A stretch of 64,000 nucleotides of DNA, from NCBI RefSeq assembly GCF_020966755.1, contig NZ_JAJKFT010000004.1, positions 1,612,001-1,676,000 of the forward strand, read 5' to 3'. The DNA is from Blastopirellula sediminis (GTDB taxonomy: Bacteria > Planctomycetota > Planctomycetia > Pirellulales > Pirellulaceae). Below the pieces are notes generated by a model that searched no databases, had not been told where the DNA came from, and worked only from the letters and a program-made list of their open reading frames with translations. Positions 16,457 through 27,183 of the stretch are shown in pieces. The translations under genes and the position numbers were made by a program. How positions within the stretch are numbered: position 1 is the first letter of the stretch; every line of letters starts with the position of its first letter.

Positions 16457-17959
16457 CTACGCCGTCATCTGAGTCTGGTTGTCGGTCAGTTTGCCGTTCT
16501 GGTACATCTCGACATAGACGGCCCAGACGGCGTCTTCAATTTTCTCCATGGCATGCTCGCCGTTCGGCATGATGCCTGCGCTTTCCAGCGTTTCCCAAGG
16601 TTCGTATCCGATCTTGGAGCACAGAACCGCTTCGCAACCTTCCAGGGCTTTGATGATGCCGCCGAGCAGGCTATCGCCGTCGCCGCACGTGTCGCCGCCG
16701 GTGCAGTACAAGTCGGTCTTGCGATGGCTGATGAAGCGGACCCCTTCGGGCGAGGCTTCATAGACCAGGAATTCTTTCGCGTGACCGAAGTGCTGATTAA
16801 CCAGGCCGCCCCCTTGGGACGCGATCGCCATCAAGACGGGGCGCGTTTCGGCGGGAATTGCGTGGTCGGCATTGACGCTTTGCGATTGCGTCGTCGCTTT
16901 GGCCAGTTCGGCGTTGATCGCGTCGTGCACCTTCTTCCGTTTGACCATGGCCGCTTCGTAGTCGATTTCCATCGCTTCGATTTTTTCCATGGTGAACTCG
17001 GCGCCGCGGTCTTCACCGAGTAAACCGACCGCATCGGCGCGGCATTGTCGGCAGTGACGCATCATGTTCATGTCGCCGGAGCATTCGTCCTGCAATTCCT
17101 GCAGTTCTTTCGGCGTCGGACCGCGTTGTTCCATCAGACCGAAGTAGGTCCCATGTTCCGGTTCCGCGATCAGCGGCATCACGTTGTGGAGGAAGGCGCC
17201 CTTCGATTTGACGACGCGGCTCACTTCCGCCAGGTGTTTGTCATTGATCCCCGGCAGCATCACTGAGTTGACTTTGACGAGGATGTCGCGTTCAACCAGC
17301 TTTTCGAGCCCTTCCTGCTGGCGATCGATCAAGATCTTGGCGCCTTCGACGCCGCGAACTCGCTTGTTGTTCCAGAAGACCCACGGATAGATCTTGGCGC
17401 CGATTTCAGGATCGACGCAATTGATGGTGATCGTAACGTGATCGATGTTGTGTTTCGTCAATTCGTCGGCGTAATCAGGTAGCGCCAAACCATTGGTCGA
17501 AACGCACAGCTTGATGTCGGGAGCTTGTTCCGTCAGCATCCGGAACGTCGAAAACGTTTTGTTCGGATTGGCCAGCGGATCGCCAGGACCGGCGATTCCC
17601 AGCACCGTCATTTGCGGAATGTTGGCCGCCACCGCCATCGTCTTTTTGACCGCTTGTTTGGGGGTCAAGAGCTCGGAGACGACGCCAGGTCGTGATTCGT
17701 TGGCGCAGTCATATTTGCGGTTGCAGTAGTTGCACTGAATATTACAAGCCGGAGCGACGGCGACATGCATCCGAGCGAAATGATGATGCGCTTGCTCTGA
17801 ATAGCAGGGATGATTGAAAACGCGCTGACGAACGCTTTCGGAGAGATGGGACAGTTGATCGTCGGTCGAACCGCACGATCCGGAGGAACAACCTCCTTGG
17901 GGGACTTCGGTTTCCGAGTGATCGCCGAGCACTTTCAGTTCGAGCATATTGTTCTCCAT
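16457..17959 (-). CDS. nifB: NifB, FeMo-cofactor core (NifB-co) synthase
   Basis: The 500-residue protein has a radical-SAM domain with the CNIQCNYC triad (C-x3-C-x2-C) around residue 75 and a C-terminal NifX-like domain from about 375, the usual two-part bacterial NifB. It turns two [4Fe-4S] clusters into the 8Fe carbide precursor of FeMo-co. A Met at 17947 (MLELK) with GGAGA just upstream is an alternative start. It is first in a unit with ferredoxin, an unknown gene and korAB, behind a near-consensus sigma54 promoter and a NifA site. Confidence 0.96.
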   Translation of the reverse strand: MENNMLELKVLGDHSETEVPQGGCSSGSCGSTDDQLSHLSESVRQRVFNHPCYSEQAHHHFARMHVAVAPACNIQCNYCNRKYDCANESRPGVVSELLTPKQAVKKTMAVAANIPQMTVLGIAGPGDPLANPNKTFSTFRMLTEQAPDIKLCVSTNGLALPDYADELTKHNIDHVTITINCVDPEIGAKIYPWVFWNNKRVRGVEGAKILIDRQQEGLEKLVERDILVKVNSVMLPGINDKHLAEVSRVVKSKGAFLHNVMPLIAEPEHGTYFGLMEQRGPTPKELQELQDECSGDMNMMRHCRQCRADAVGLLGEDRGAEFTMEKIEAMEIDYEAAMVKRKKVHDAINAELAKATTQSQSVNADHAIPAETRPVLMAIASQGGGLVNQHFGHAKEFLVYEASPEGVRFISHRKTDLYCTGGDTCGDGDSLLGGIIKALEGCEAVLCSKIGYEPWETLESAGIMPNGEHAMEKIEDAVWAVYVEMYQNGKLTDNQTQMTA

Positions 17960-18033
17960 CCACTTGATGAGTTGAATTCATCCGGTCATGGGTAACCGAA
18001 CACCGCCGCCCTATTGAGTCGCGATGACGCCAT

Positions 18034-18052
18034 ATGCAAGCGGTGTGCCACG
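18034..18052 (-). promoter_or_regulatory. nifB: sigma54 promoter of the nifB operon
   Basis: On the minus strand the sequence CGTGGCACACCGCTTGCAT matches TGGCAC-N5-TTGCA exactly. Transcription should start near 18024, about 65 bases before the nifB start. Confidence 0.88.
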
Positions 18053-18145
18053 TCGCGGACCGCTCGAATTTTCGATTGCTGCGCTAGATAACGCCGGTTC
18101 CAGGGGCTTGAGGGAAAAGTTGGACGTCGCACGTCGGATGTTTTG

Positions 18146-18161
18146 TGTCTTGTTCGAGACA
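18146..18161. promoter_or_regulatory. NifA upstream activating site for nifB
   Basis: TGTCTTGTTCGAGACA is a perfect TGT-N10-ACA site about 105 bp upstream of the nifB -24 element. It lies just beyond the 3' end of the SIR2-like gene, in otherwise gene-free sequence (17960-18308). Confidence 0.83.
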
Positions 18162-18308
18162 GAAACGCGTCGCGTTGGCGTCAAACCAACAGCGAAATCG
18201 CTGCGAGCGCCCAAATCACGCGGAAATTGCGTCTGGGATCGTTGTTCGCTTCTGTTTTTGACGTCAACCGACATAACCGAATCCTCGCTTTTCCCTTTGG
18301 CCGTTGGC

Positions 18309-19172
18309 TTACGTTTCGACAGCGCTCTCCTGAGCCGCTTCCAAGGCTTGGAGCAGATCGCTGGTCGACGCTTCGATGATTTCGACCCGCTTCGACTCAC
18401 AGAAGCGGCGTTCTTTGGCGGTCGGGGATTCAATCAAGACCCAGCCTGCGGGATCGCCGGCGCTGTAGATCATGTCAGTAAATACCATCCGTTCGGTGTC
18501 GCGAGTCAGACGGAGGCCGATGCCGAGATATTGCCGATTTAACCGGTATTCCTTCACAAAACCAGGAATCGCGAAACCTCCCATCAGCTCGGTGATGTAG
18601 TCGACGTAGTCAGCGTCCGAGGCGATATAGTCGGCCGACGGTCGCGGGGTTCCCATCGGTTTGAAGAGAACAGGGAGCGTCACGTCGACTTCCGCATTCT
18701 TCACTTCGCGATACGCTCCATCTTGGTAGTGATAGAGACGATAGCGGAAGTCGGTTCCGGCGATCCGGGCGAGGCCGACAATCAAGGTGTGGGGCGTTTC
18801 TGCGTACAAATCCTGCAGCTGCGTATCGCGGTTGATGTCGAGCACGAGGTGAGGATTCAGGTCAGCGACTAGTTTATGAAGGCGCGACTGCGTCCATTTG
18901 TCGTGACCATACGTATCGGTCAGAAAGCGACTGATGAAGGTGCGCCCCTTCTTTAACTCCAAATTCATCGCCGCGCGGGCAAACTCCCACATCAGCTTTG
19001 GCGCCATCGGCTTGCCGCCGTTCATAGCCAGAATCAGGCCGTCGCTCGTTGCAGGGATTGGTTCATCGGTTTCTTTATGAACGACATCCGACAAAGCTCC
19101 TGGGCCGAGATAGGGGACGATTTCGCCGCTGCGAATACCCTGGACAAGTTGGTTCAGAAGTGAGTCAGTCAC
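18309..19172 (-). CDS. SIR2-like domain protein linked to nif
   Basis: The 287-residue protein starts with GTG behind AAGGAG. Its N terminus (LVQGIRSGEIVPYLGPGALSD) resembles the nucleotide-binding start of SIR2-like domains. Later segments such as PHTLIVGLARIAG and DYVDYITELMGGFAIPGFVKEYRLNRQYLGIGLRL fit the SIR2_2-type fold. The catalytic histidine of true sirtuins is not evident. It lies between nifB and nifH with its own sigma54-like promoter. Possible roles are NAD sensing or NAD(H)-linked control of nitrogenase; both are guesses. The family call is moderately certain. Confidence 0.7.
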   Translation of the reverse strand: MTDSLLNQLVQGIRSGEIVPYLGPGALSDVVHKETDEPIPATSDGLILAMNGGKPMAPKLMWEFARAAMNLELKKGRTFISRFLTDTYGHDKWTQSRLHKLVADLNPHLVLDINRDTQLQDLYAETPHTLIVGLARIAGTDFRYRLYHYQDGAYREVKNAEVDVTLPVLFKPMGTPRPSADYIASDADYVDYITELMGGFAIPGFVKEYRLNRQYLGIGLRLTRDTERMVFTDMIYSAGDPAGWVLIESPTAKERRFCESKRVEIIEASTSDLLQALEAAQESAVET

Positions 19173-19200
19173 GGGGATCGCTCCTTTGCTTATTGGTTAA

Positions 19201-20583
<1,383 letters not shown>

Positions 20584-20612
20584 GCCAGGCTGCGGCCTGA
20601 CAGATATAGGCT

Positions 20613-20643
20613 GGCGTTTCGAATCAGCGGGATTCGAAACGCC
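20613..20643 (+). other. nifH-nifD intergenic stem-loop
   Basis: GGCGTTTCGAATC and GATTCGAAACGCC form a perfect 13-bp stem with a 5-base loop, 30 bases after the nifH stop. No T-run follows. Comparable hairpins in other diazotrophs stabilise nifH mRNA and help raise NifH over NifDK levels; that role is inferred here. Confidence 0.75.
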
Positions 20644-20765
20644 TTGTGTAGATGGCGGAACCAACAACCAATCAATAGCTACGCTACTAACAAGTCATAC
20701 GAAGCGACGCCAAAGGGGGACTGCCTTGGTCACGCTTGGCGCATACCTGAAAAGGAGCTCTTGCA

Positions 20766-22247
20766 ATGTCTGTGATGACCAAAGAGGAAACTGAGGCCCT
20801 GATCCAAGAGGTGCTGGAGATCTATCCAGAAAAGGCGAAGAAAGATCGCGCGAAGCACCTGGCTCCCAATGATCACGAAGTCGAGCAGTCGAAAAAGTGC
20901 ATCACCAGCAACAAAAAATCGTTGCCGGGCGTGATGACGATTCGCGGCTGTGCCTATGCCGGCTCGAAAGGGGTCGTCTGGGGTCCGATCAAGGACATGA
21001 TTCACATCAGCCACGGTCCGGTCGGTTGCGGGCAATATAGCCGCGCCGGTCGCCGCAACTATTACATCGGCACGACCGGGGTGAACACTTTCGTCACGAT
21101 GAACTTCACTTCCGATTTCCAGGAAAAGGACATCGTCTTCGGCGGCGATAAGAAGCTCGCCAAGTTGATCGACGAAATTGAAGGCCTGTTCCCGCTGCAC
21201 CGCGGCATCTCGGTCCAGTCGGAATGCCCGATCGGTTTGATCGGCGACGACATCGAAGCGGTCTCGAAGAAAAAGACTGCCGACATCGGTAAGGTGGTCG
21301 TGCCGGTTCGTTGCGAAGGTTTCCGTGGCGTCTCGCAGTCGCTCGGTCACCACATCGCCAACGACTCGATTCGCGACTGGGTCTTCAAAGACGGCGAAGG
21401 CGCCATGGGGACCAGCTACGAACCGGGACCGTACGACGTTTCGGTCATCGGCGACTACAACATCGGCGGCGACGCCTGGTCGAGCCGCATCCTGCTCGAA
21501 GAAATGGGGCTGCGAGTCGTCGCTCAGTGGTCTGGCGACGGTACGCTGGCCGAGCTCGAAAACACGCCGAAAGTGAAGCTGAACTTGCTCCACTGCTACC
21601 GCTCGATGAACTACATCTCGCGGCACATGGAAGAAAAGTACGGCATTCCGTGGATGGAATACAACTTCTTCGGTCCGACCAAGATCAACGAATCGCTCCG
21701 CAAGATCGCGGGCTTCTTCGACGACAAGATCAAGGAAGGCGCCGAACGGGTCATCGAAAAGTACAAACCCGAAATGGACGCCGTCCAAGCCCGATTCACT
21801 CCCCGTTTGAAAGGGAAGCGAGTCATGCTGTTCGTCGGCGGTCTCCGTCCGCGTCACACGATCGGCGCCTACGAAGATCTCGGGATGGAAGTGGTCGGCA
21901 CCGGTTACGAGTTCGGTCACAACGACGACTACGATCGTACGATCAAGGAAATGGGGAACGCCACCCTGATTTACGACGACGTGACGGGCTACGAATTTGA
22001 AGAGTTCGTCAAGCGTCTCCAGCCTGACCTGATCGGCTCCGGCATCAAGGAAAAGTACATCTTCCAGAAGATGGGAATTCCGTTTCGTCAAATGCACTCG
22101 TGGGACTACTCCGGTCCGTATCACGGTTACGACGGTTTCGCGATCTTCGCCCGGGACATGGATATGACGCTCAACAATCCGTGCTGGGACCAGGTGACTC
22201 CTCCCTGGAAGAAGGCCGCGGAAGCGTCGACCGGCGGGGCGGCGTAG
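20766..22247 (+). CDS. nifD: NifD, nitrogenase MoFe protein alpha chain
   Basis: The 493-residue protein is of the molybdenum type. The three P-cluster ligands appear in [17 protein letters not shown] and [12 protein letters not shown]. FeMo-co ligands are the Cys in [10 protein letters not shown] and the His in [15 protein letters not shown]. The alpha-70 type Val lies in [14 protein letters not shown] precedes the ATG. No G subunit gene follows, which excludes the V-only or Fe-only systems. It pairs with NifK about 100 bases downstream. Confidence 0.98.
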   Translation: MSVMTKEETEALIQEVLEIYPEKAKKDRAKHLAPNDHEVEQSKKCITSNKKSLPGVMTIRGCAYAGSKGVVWGPIKDMIHISHGPVGCGQYSRAGRRNYYIGTTGVNTFVTMNFTSDFQEKDIVFGGDKKLAKLIDEIEGLFPLHRGISVQSECPIGLIGDDIEAVSKKKTADIGKVVVPVRCEGFRGVSQSLGHHIANDSIRDWVFKDGEGAMGTSYEPGPYDVSVIGDYNIGGDAWSSRILLEEMGLRVVAQWSGDGTLAELENTPKVKLNLLHCYRSMNYISRHMEEKYGIPWMEYNFFGPTKINESLRKIAGFFDDKIKEGAERVIEKYKPEMDAVQARFTPRLKGKRVMLFVGGLRPRHTIGAYEDLGMEVVGTGYEFGHNDDYDRTIKEMGNATLIYDDVTGYEFEEFVKRLQPDLIGSGIKEKYIFQKMGIPFRQMHSWDYSGPYHGYDGFAIFARDMDMTLNNPCWDQVTPPWKKAAEASTGGAA

Positions 22248-22271
22248 TGCAAACGGAAACAAGTAGGGTCC

Positions 22272-22302
22272 GGCCGGAACCGGCGCAGTATCGATTCCGG
22301 CC
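22272..22302 (+). other. nifD-nifK intergenic stem-loop
   Basis: GGCCGGAA and TTCCGGCC can pair as an 8-bp stem with a 15-base loop between nifD and nifK. No T-run follows. It probably affects mRNA stability or processing. Confidence 0.6.
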
Positions 22303-22348
22303 TCGCTGACCGATCCAAAAACATTTTAATCCTGAAAGGATTTTAGTC

Positions 22349-23920
22349 ATGAGCCAAGATGTCGATACCATTAAGCCGTGTTACCCGCTCTTTCGCGATG
22401 CGGATTACAAAGAGAATCTGAAGACCAAGCGTGAGCTGTGGGAAAACTACGACGGCGACGAAAAGGTCAAGGAAGTTTTTGAGTGGACCACCTCTCAAGA
22501 ATATCAAGACCTCAACTTCAAACGCGAAGCGCTGACCGTCAATCCGGCGAAGGCCTGCCAACCGCTGGGTGCGGTTCTCTGCTCCCTCGGCTTTGAAGAA
22601 ACGATGCCGTACGTGCACGGTTCGCAAGGCTGCGTCGCTTACTTCCGGACCTACTTCAACCGTCACTTCAAAGAACCGATCGCCTGCGTTAGCGACTCGA
22701 TGACCGAAGACGCGGCGGTGTTCGGCGGCCAGAAGAACATGTTCGACGGTCTGGAGAACGCCAAGGCGCTCTACAAGCCGAAGATGATCGCCGTCAGTAC
22801 CACCTGCATGGCGGAAGTGATCGGGGACGACCTGAACGCCTTCATTCGCAACGCGAAGAAGGAAGGTCACGTTCCGCAAGAGTACCCGACCCCGTTCGCC
22901 CACACGCCGAGCTTCGTCGGCAGCCACACCACCGGCTGGGACAACATGTGGGAAGGGATCGCTCGCTACTTCACGCTCAACGAGATGGAAGGGAAGCAGG
23001 TCGGCTCGAACGGTAAGCTGAACATCGTTCCCGGCTTCGAGACCTATCTCGGCAACTTCCGCGTCATCAAGCGGATGCTGAAGGAGATGGGGGTCGACTA
23101 CTCGATGTTGTCCGATCCGGAAGAAGTGCTCGACACGCCGGCCGACGGCGAGTTCCGCATGTACGCCGGCGGTACGACGATCGACGAAGTCAAAGACGCG
23201 CCGAACGCGATCGACACGCTGTTCCTGCAGAATTGGCAATCGGTCAAGTCGCAAAAGTTCGTGCAGAACACCTGGAAGCATGAATCGAAGGACATTCAGA
23301 TCCCGATGGGTCTGCAGTGGACCGACGAATTCCTGATGAAGGTTTCGGAGCTGACCGGCAAGCCGATTCCGGCTTCGCTCGAGAAGGAACGGGGCCGCCT
23401 GGTCGACATGATGACCGACAGCCACACCTGGATGCACGGCAAGAAGTTCGCCCTGTGGGGTGATCCCGACTTCGTGATGGGGCTCACCAAGTTCCTGCTC
23501 GAGTTGGGCGCCGAACCGACCCATGTCCTCTGCCACAACGCCAACAAGCGTTGGAAGAAGGCGATGGAAAAGGTCCTCTCGGAATCGCCGTACGGCGTCA
23601 ACAGCAAGGTCCATCTCGGTTGCGACCTGTGGCACATGCGATCGCTGGTCTTCACCGACAAGCCGGACTTCATGATCGGCAACTCGTACGGCAAGTTCAT
23701 CCAACGTGACACGATCACGAAGGGGAAAGAGTACGAAGTGCCGTTGATCCGGCTCGGTTTCCCGATCTTCGATCGGCACCACCTGCACCGAGACACCACG
23801 CTCGGCTATGAAGGCGCCATGCACATCCTGAAGACGCTGGTCAACGAGATCCTCACCCGACTCGACCAGGACACGATGGGCATGGGGACCACCGACTACA
23901 ACTACGACCTGATTCGCTAG
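22349..23920 (+). CDS. nifK: NifK, nitrogenase MoFe protein beta chain
   Basis: The 523-residue protein carries the three beta P-cluster cysteines in AKACQPLGA, GSQGCVAYF and STTCMAEVIGDD. The C-terminal block RLGFPIFDRHHLHRDTTLGYEGAM is typical. It forms the alpha2-beta2 tetramer with NifD. AAAGGA lies about 11 bases before the ATG. Its length matches the long-N-terminus (group I type) NifK family, consistent with an aerobic or facultative lineage rather than a methanogen-type nitrogenase. Confidence 0.98.
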   Translation: MSQDVDTIKPCYPLFRDADYKENLKTKRELWENYDGDEKVKEVFEWTTSQEYQDLNFKREALTVNPAKACQPLGAVLCSLGFEETMPYVHGSQGCVAYFRTYFNRHFKEPIACVSDSMTEDAAVFGGQKNMFDGLENAKALYKPKMIAVSTTCMAEVIGDDLNAFIRNAKKEGHVPQEYPTPFAHTPSFVGSHTTGWDNMWEGIARYFTLNEMEGKQVGSNGKLNIVPGFETYLGNFRVIKRMLKEMGVDYSMLSDPEEVLDTPADGEFRMYAGGTTIDEVKDAPNAIDTLFLQNWQSVKSQKFVQNTWKHESKDIQIPMGLQWTDEFLMKVSELTGKPIPASLEKERGRLVDMMTDSHTWMHGKKFALWGDPDFVMGLTKFLLELGAEPTHVLCHNANKRWKKAMEKVLSESPYGVNSKVHLGCDLWHMRSLVFTDKPDFMIGNSYGKFIQRDTITKGKEYEVPLIRLGFPIFDRHHLHRDTTLGYEGAMHILKTLVNEILTRLDQDTMGMGTTDYNYDLIR

Positions 23921-23943
23921 TTCCTAGCGAAGAGGATCACCTG

Positions 23944-24018
23944 GCTGCGTGGAAGCGCAGCGCACCAAGGTTCAGATCCGGTGGGTGCTAGCGACGCCCT
24001 GTCGCCCCTCAGGGCGTC
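23944..24018 (+). other. two stem-loops between nifK and nifT
   Basis: A first hairpin (GCTGCG with CGCAGC, 23944-23961) is followed by a perfect 9-bp stem (GACGCCCTG with CAGGGCGTC, 23993-24018). Neither has a T-run. They could slow 3' decay of nifHDK mRNA or partly terminate before nifT. Confidence 0.6.
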
Positions 24019-24066
24019 GACTCCCCAGGTCTGACTTTACCACCCAAACGTCAAAGGAATTCACCA

Positions 24067-24297
24067 GTGCCAAAGATCATGTTGCGACGGACCGAATCGG
24101 GCTCCATCTCGTTTTACGTTCCCAAAAAGGATCTCGAGGCGGAAGTGAAGACCCTGGAGTTTTCAACTCCCGAGAAATGGGGTGGAGAAATTGAACTGAC
24201 CGATGGATCGCGATTTTACGTGGAACCGCTCAACTACGAGCCCAAGCTGCCGGTGACGCTGCGTGCGTCGCGCGTCGGCGGTATGGATGACGACTAA
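24067..24297 (+). CDS. nifT: NifT/FixU protein
   Basis: The 76-residue protein begins with GTG behind AAGGA. It has the NifT pattern: [23 protein letters not shown], then [17 protein letters not shown]. NifT accompanies nifHDK in many diazotrophs and is dispensable under laboratory conditions; its function is unsettled. It is in the expected place directly after nifK. Confidence 0.9.
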   Translation: MPKIMLRRTESGSISFYVPKKDLEAEVKTLEFSTPEKWGGEIELTDGSRFYVEPLNYEPKLPVTLRASRVGGMDDD

Positions 24298-24371
24298 GCG
24301 GCGTTAAGCGTAGATCGCCCTACGTAACTCGTTGGCAAAGAACATATTCATCGAACGAAGGAGAACGAATC

Positions 24372-24572
24372 ATGGCTATGAAAATTGATCCGGATGAATG
24401 TATTTCGTGCGGCGCCTGTGAACCGGAATGCCCCACCAACTCGATCAAGCCGACGCTGCTGGCCTACGCCATCGACGCCGCGACCTGCACCGAATGCGCC
24501 GGCGAATACAAGAAGCCGCAGTGCGTTACGCTCTGCCCGATTGACGATTGCATCACCCTCCTTTCCACGTAG
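24372..24572 (+). CDS. 2[4Fe-4S] ferredoxin
   Basis: The 66-residue protein holds [12 protein letters not shown] as first cluster motif and [18 protein letters not shown] as second, with the spacing of nif/YfhL-type ferredoxins. AAGGAG precedes the ATG. It is the second ferredoxin of this kind in the island (the other follows nifB), so they may have different partners, for example nitrogenase versus NifEN assembly. Confidence 0.9.
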   Translation: MAMKIDPDECISCGACEPECPTNSIKPTLLAYAIDAATCTECAGEYKKPQCVTLCPIDDCITLLST

Positions 24573-24665
24573 CGCTGGTTAGCCGCCGCTTACGGTGGGC
24601 TGATGCGGATATCCACCCTCAGCCCCGCTTTCCATATCGCTCATAATCAGGTCAGGGGGGGCATC

Positions 24666-25403
24666 ATGGGACCGTTGTTATCAAGGGAACTGGCGCATCG
24701 CGTCGCTATGGCCGCCCATGTCTTGGGGATCGAGCCTCGCGCGATGCTGCTGACGTTGTTTGACGCAGTCGGGCTGCCGTTCTCGAAAGCTCGTTTCACG
24801 ATGCTGACGGTCAGCGACTTGCGAGAAGGGCTGGAAAAACAGCATGTTGCGATTCCCACCTCGAGCGAAACGCCCGAGAAGGAACAGCTCCTCAAGCTGA
24901 AACATGCGGTCCGGTGCATTTGGGGATACAAAGACGACGACCGCCAGCGTCTTCCCGAACCGACCGGGCGTCTCGATTCGCCGCTGCCTGGTTCGATCCG
25001 CGTCGCGGTCGCGACTTCAACCGGAAAGCAAGTCGACGAACGTTTCGGCGGGGCGCTCCGCTTCTTCGTCTATCAAGTCAGCAAAGAAGAGACGCAGTTG
25101 GTCGACGTCCGCTCCGCTGCGGAAGCGGTCGACTCAGAGGACGCGATTGACTTTCGCGCTCAGCTGATTCCCGATTGCCAGGTTCTCTACACGCAGGCGA
25201 TCGGCGGCCATGTCGCGGCCAAAGTGATTCAGCGCGGCGTTTACCCGCTTACGGTGGACAGTCGACCCAAAGTCGATGAAGTGCTGGATCGTCTTCAGCA
25301 AAAAATGCAGGACAATCCTCCGCCCTGGTTAGCCAAGGCGATGGACATTCCGCTGGATGACCGCATTCGATTCCAAGATCAGGGGGTTTTAGAACCGCTA
25401 TGA
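24666..25403 (+). CDS. NafY/NifY-like FeMo-cofactor binding protein
   Basis: From the ATG at 24666 (after AGGGGGG) the protein has 245 residues; an upstream ATG at 24603 is less likely. The N-terminal helical domain (about 1-110, LSRELAHRVAMAAHVLG through HAVRCIWGYKDDD) plus the C-terminal NifX-like domain (about 125-230, IRVAVATSTGKQVDERFGGALRFFVYQV) match the two-domain NafY/NifY architecture. Such proteins bind FeMo-co and apo-NifDK during maturation. A paralogue of the same layout lies at 33584-34330. The stop overlaps the next small gene by four bases. Confidence 0.87.
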   Translation: MGPLLSRELAHRVAMAAHVLGIEPRAMLLTLFDAVGLPFSKARFTMLTVSDLREGLEKQHVAIPTSSETPEKEQLLKLKHAVRCIWGYKDDDRQRLPEPTGRLDSPLPGSIRVAVATSTGKQVDERFGGALRFFVYQVSKEETQLVDVRSAAEAVDSEDAIDFRAQLIPDCQVLYTQAIGGHVAAKVIQRGVYPLTVDSRPKVDEVLDRLQQKMQDNPPPWLAKAMDIPLDDRIRFQDQGVLEPL

Positions 25404-25687
25404 GCCAGCAAACTGCCGCAATTACCAGCGAAACGGTCGACGCCATCGCCGATCAATTCGCACAGACCGACCTGGGACCGCTCGCCTTCGACGCGGTTCG
25501 TTCGCAATTCCCCAGCGTTCGAATCACGCACTGTTTCGACGACGACATCTTCTCCGGAAAGCCGGTCGCGCGACGTCCCAAATTCGCCATCTACTTGGTT
25601 GGGGGGGATGAACATTGTCTGTCGTTGACCAACGATTTCGACATCGCCATCGGCGTCGTGATCGCTGAACTGCTCGACGACAAATAG
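25400..25687 (+). CDS. small nif-associated protein (possibly DUF6129)
   Basis: This 95-residue protein overlaps the NafY-like gene by four bases and precedes nifE. It has an N-terminal helix ([26 protein letters not shown]) and a beta-rich second half ([29 protein letters not shown]). It resembles the small DUF6129 proteins of other nif clusters, but I could not verify this. No cofactor motif is present; the two Cys are isolated. Being coupled to a cofactor chaperone and to nifE suggests a helper in FeMo-co insertion. Confidence 0.7.
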   Translation: MSQQTAAITSETVDAIADQFAQTDLGPLAFDAVRSQFPSVRITHCFDDDIFSGKPVARRPKFAIYLVGGDEHCLSLTNDFDIAIGVVIAELLDDK

Positions 25688-25749
25688 AAGGCGCCTTGTC
25701 GGCGACTTCGGTCGATAGCGTTTCCACCAATTTCAGCGGACCTACGACT

Positions 25750-27183
25750 ATGGGAATGAATCAGAAGGATGTGGCGGAGCTGCTCGACGAAAAAGCGTGC
25801 GAGCACAACAAAAAATCGAAGTCGGGCTGCGCGAAGCCGAAGCCTGGTTCGACGGCTGGCGGCTGTGCGTTTGACGGCGCCCAGATCGCGCTACTGCCGA
25901 TCGCCGACGTTGCGCATATCGTCCATGGGCCAATCGCTTGTGCCGGCAGCAGTTGGGACAACCGGGGTACGCGATCGTCGGGACCGGAACTCTATCGGGT
26001 CGGCATGACGACCGACTTGACCGAACAGGATATCATCATGGGACGCGGCGAAAAGCGTCTCCTCCATTCGATCAAGCAGGCGATCGACTCCTACTCGCCT
26101 GCGGCTGTTTTCGTTTACAACACGTGCGTCCCGGCTCTCATCGGCGACGATGTCGGCGCGGTATGTCGTACCGCCGAACGAGAGTGGGGCGTTCCGTGCG
26201 TGATCATCGATTCGGCCGGTTTCTACGGGACGAAGAATCTGGGAAACCGGATCGCTGGCGACGCGATGGTTAAGCAGGTCATTGGAACTCGTGAGCCTGA
26301 CCCTATCGCCCGAACGGGGCGAAATGGGATGCGGATTCACGACATCAACCTGGTCGGCGAGTACAACATCGCCGGCGAGTTCTGGTATGTTGCGCCGTTG
26401 TTCGACGAGCTGGGAATTCGAATTCTCTGCACCCTCTCGGGCGACGCTCGCTTCCGCGAAGTGCAAAGCATGCACCGCGCGGAGGTCAATATGATGGTCT
26501 GTTCCAAGGCGATGCTGAACGTCGCTCGCAAGATGGAAGAGAAGTACGGGATTCCCTGGTTTGAGGGGAGTTTCTACGGCGTCGAAGATACCTCGCGGGC
26601 GCTCCGCGACATCGCTCGCTTGATCGGCGATCCCGATCTGATTCAGCGGACCGAGGCCCTGATCACGCGGGAAGAAGCTCATGTCGATCAGGCGCTGCAG
26701 CCTTGGCGAGATCGACTGCGCGGTAAGCGGATTCTGCTTTACACCGGCGGTGTGAAGAGTTGGTCGGTGATCTCGGCTCTGCAGGACCTGGGAATGGTGG
26801 TTGTGGCCACTGGCACCAAGAAGTCGACCGAAGAGGACAAGAAACGCATTCGCGAGTTGATGGGTGATGACGTCAAGATGATTGACGACGGAAATCCCCT
26901 GGCGCTGCTCGACTCGGTCCGTGAGCTGAAGGCCGACATGCTGATCGCCGGTGGGCGAAACATGTACACCGCCTTGAAGGCGAAGATTCCGTTCCTCGAC
27001 ATCAACCAGGAACGGGAGTTCCCCTACGAGGGTTACGAAGGGATGGTCGAACTCGCCAAGCAGATTGCGTTGGGGCTGGAAAGTCCCGTCTGGGCTGCCG
27101 CGAAAACCGAGGCGCCATGGAAACTGACGACCGGATCCGACCAAGCGCTACTTCATGCGATGACAGGGGAGTCCAATGGCTGA
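25750..27183 (+). CDS. nifE: NifE, FeMo-cofactor scaffold alpha-like chain
   Basis: The 477-residue protein (start at 25750; TTG at 25696 is an alternative) is NifD-like. It contains [30 protein letters not shown] and [11 protein letters not shown], the three cluster-binding cysteines of NifE, and [18 protein letters not shown] corresponding to the cofactor region. The C terminus keeps [20 protein letters not shown] in place of the NifD His loop. With NifN it matures NifB-co to FeMo-co. Its stop overlaps the nifN start by eight bases. Confidence 0.96.
   Translation: MGMNQKDVAELLDEKACEHNKKSKSGCAKPKPGSTAGGCAFDGAQIALLPIADVAHIVHGPIACAGSSWDNRGTRSSGPELYRVGMTTDLTEQDIIMGRGEKRLLHSIKQAIDSYSPAAVFVYNTCVPALIGDDVGAVCRTAEREWGVPCVIIDSAGFYGTKNLGNRIAGDAMVKQVIGTREPDPIARTGRNGMRIHDINLVGEYNIAGEFWYVAPLFDELGIRILCTLSGDARFREVQSMHRAEVNMMVCSKAMLNVARKMEEKYGIPWFEGSFYGVEDTSRALRDIARLIGDPDLIQRTEALITREEAHVDQALQPWRDRLRGKRILLYTGGVKSWSVISALQDLGMVVVATGTKKSTEEDKKRIRELMGDDVKMIDDGNPLALLDSVRELKADMLIAGGRNMYTALKAKIPFLDINQEREFPYEGYEGMVELAKQIALGLESPVWAAAKTEAPWKLTTGSDQALLHAMTGESNG

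Noticed and set aside
20730-23824. Two approximately 500-codon open frames opposite nifD and nifK
   Set aside because: Both are shadows produced by codon bias in the highly biased nif genes.
20766-23920. Alternative (V or Fe-only) nitrogenase
   Set aside because: No G-subunit gene lies between the D and K genes, and nifV, nifEN and Mo-type NifD motifs are all present.
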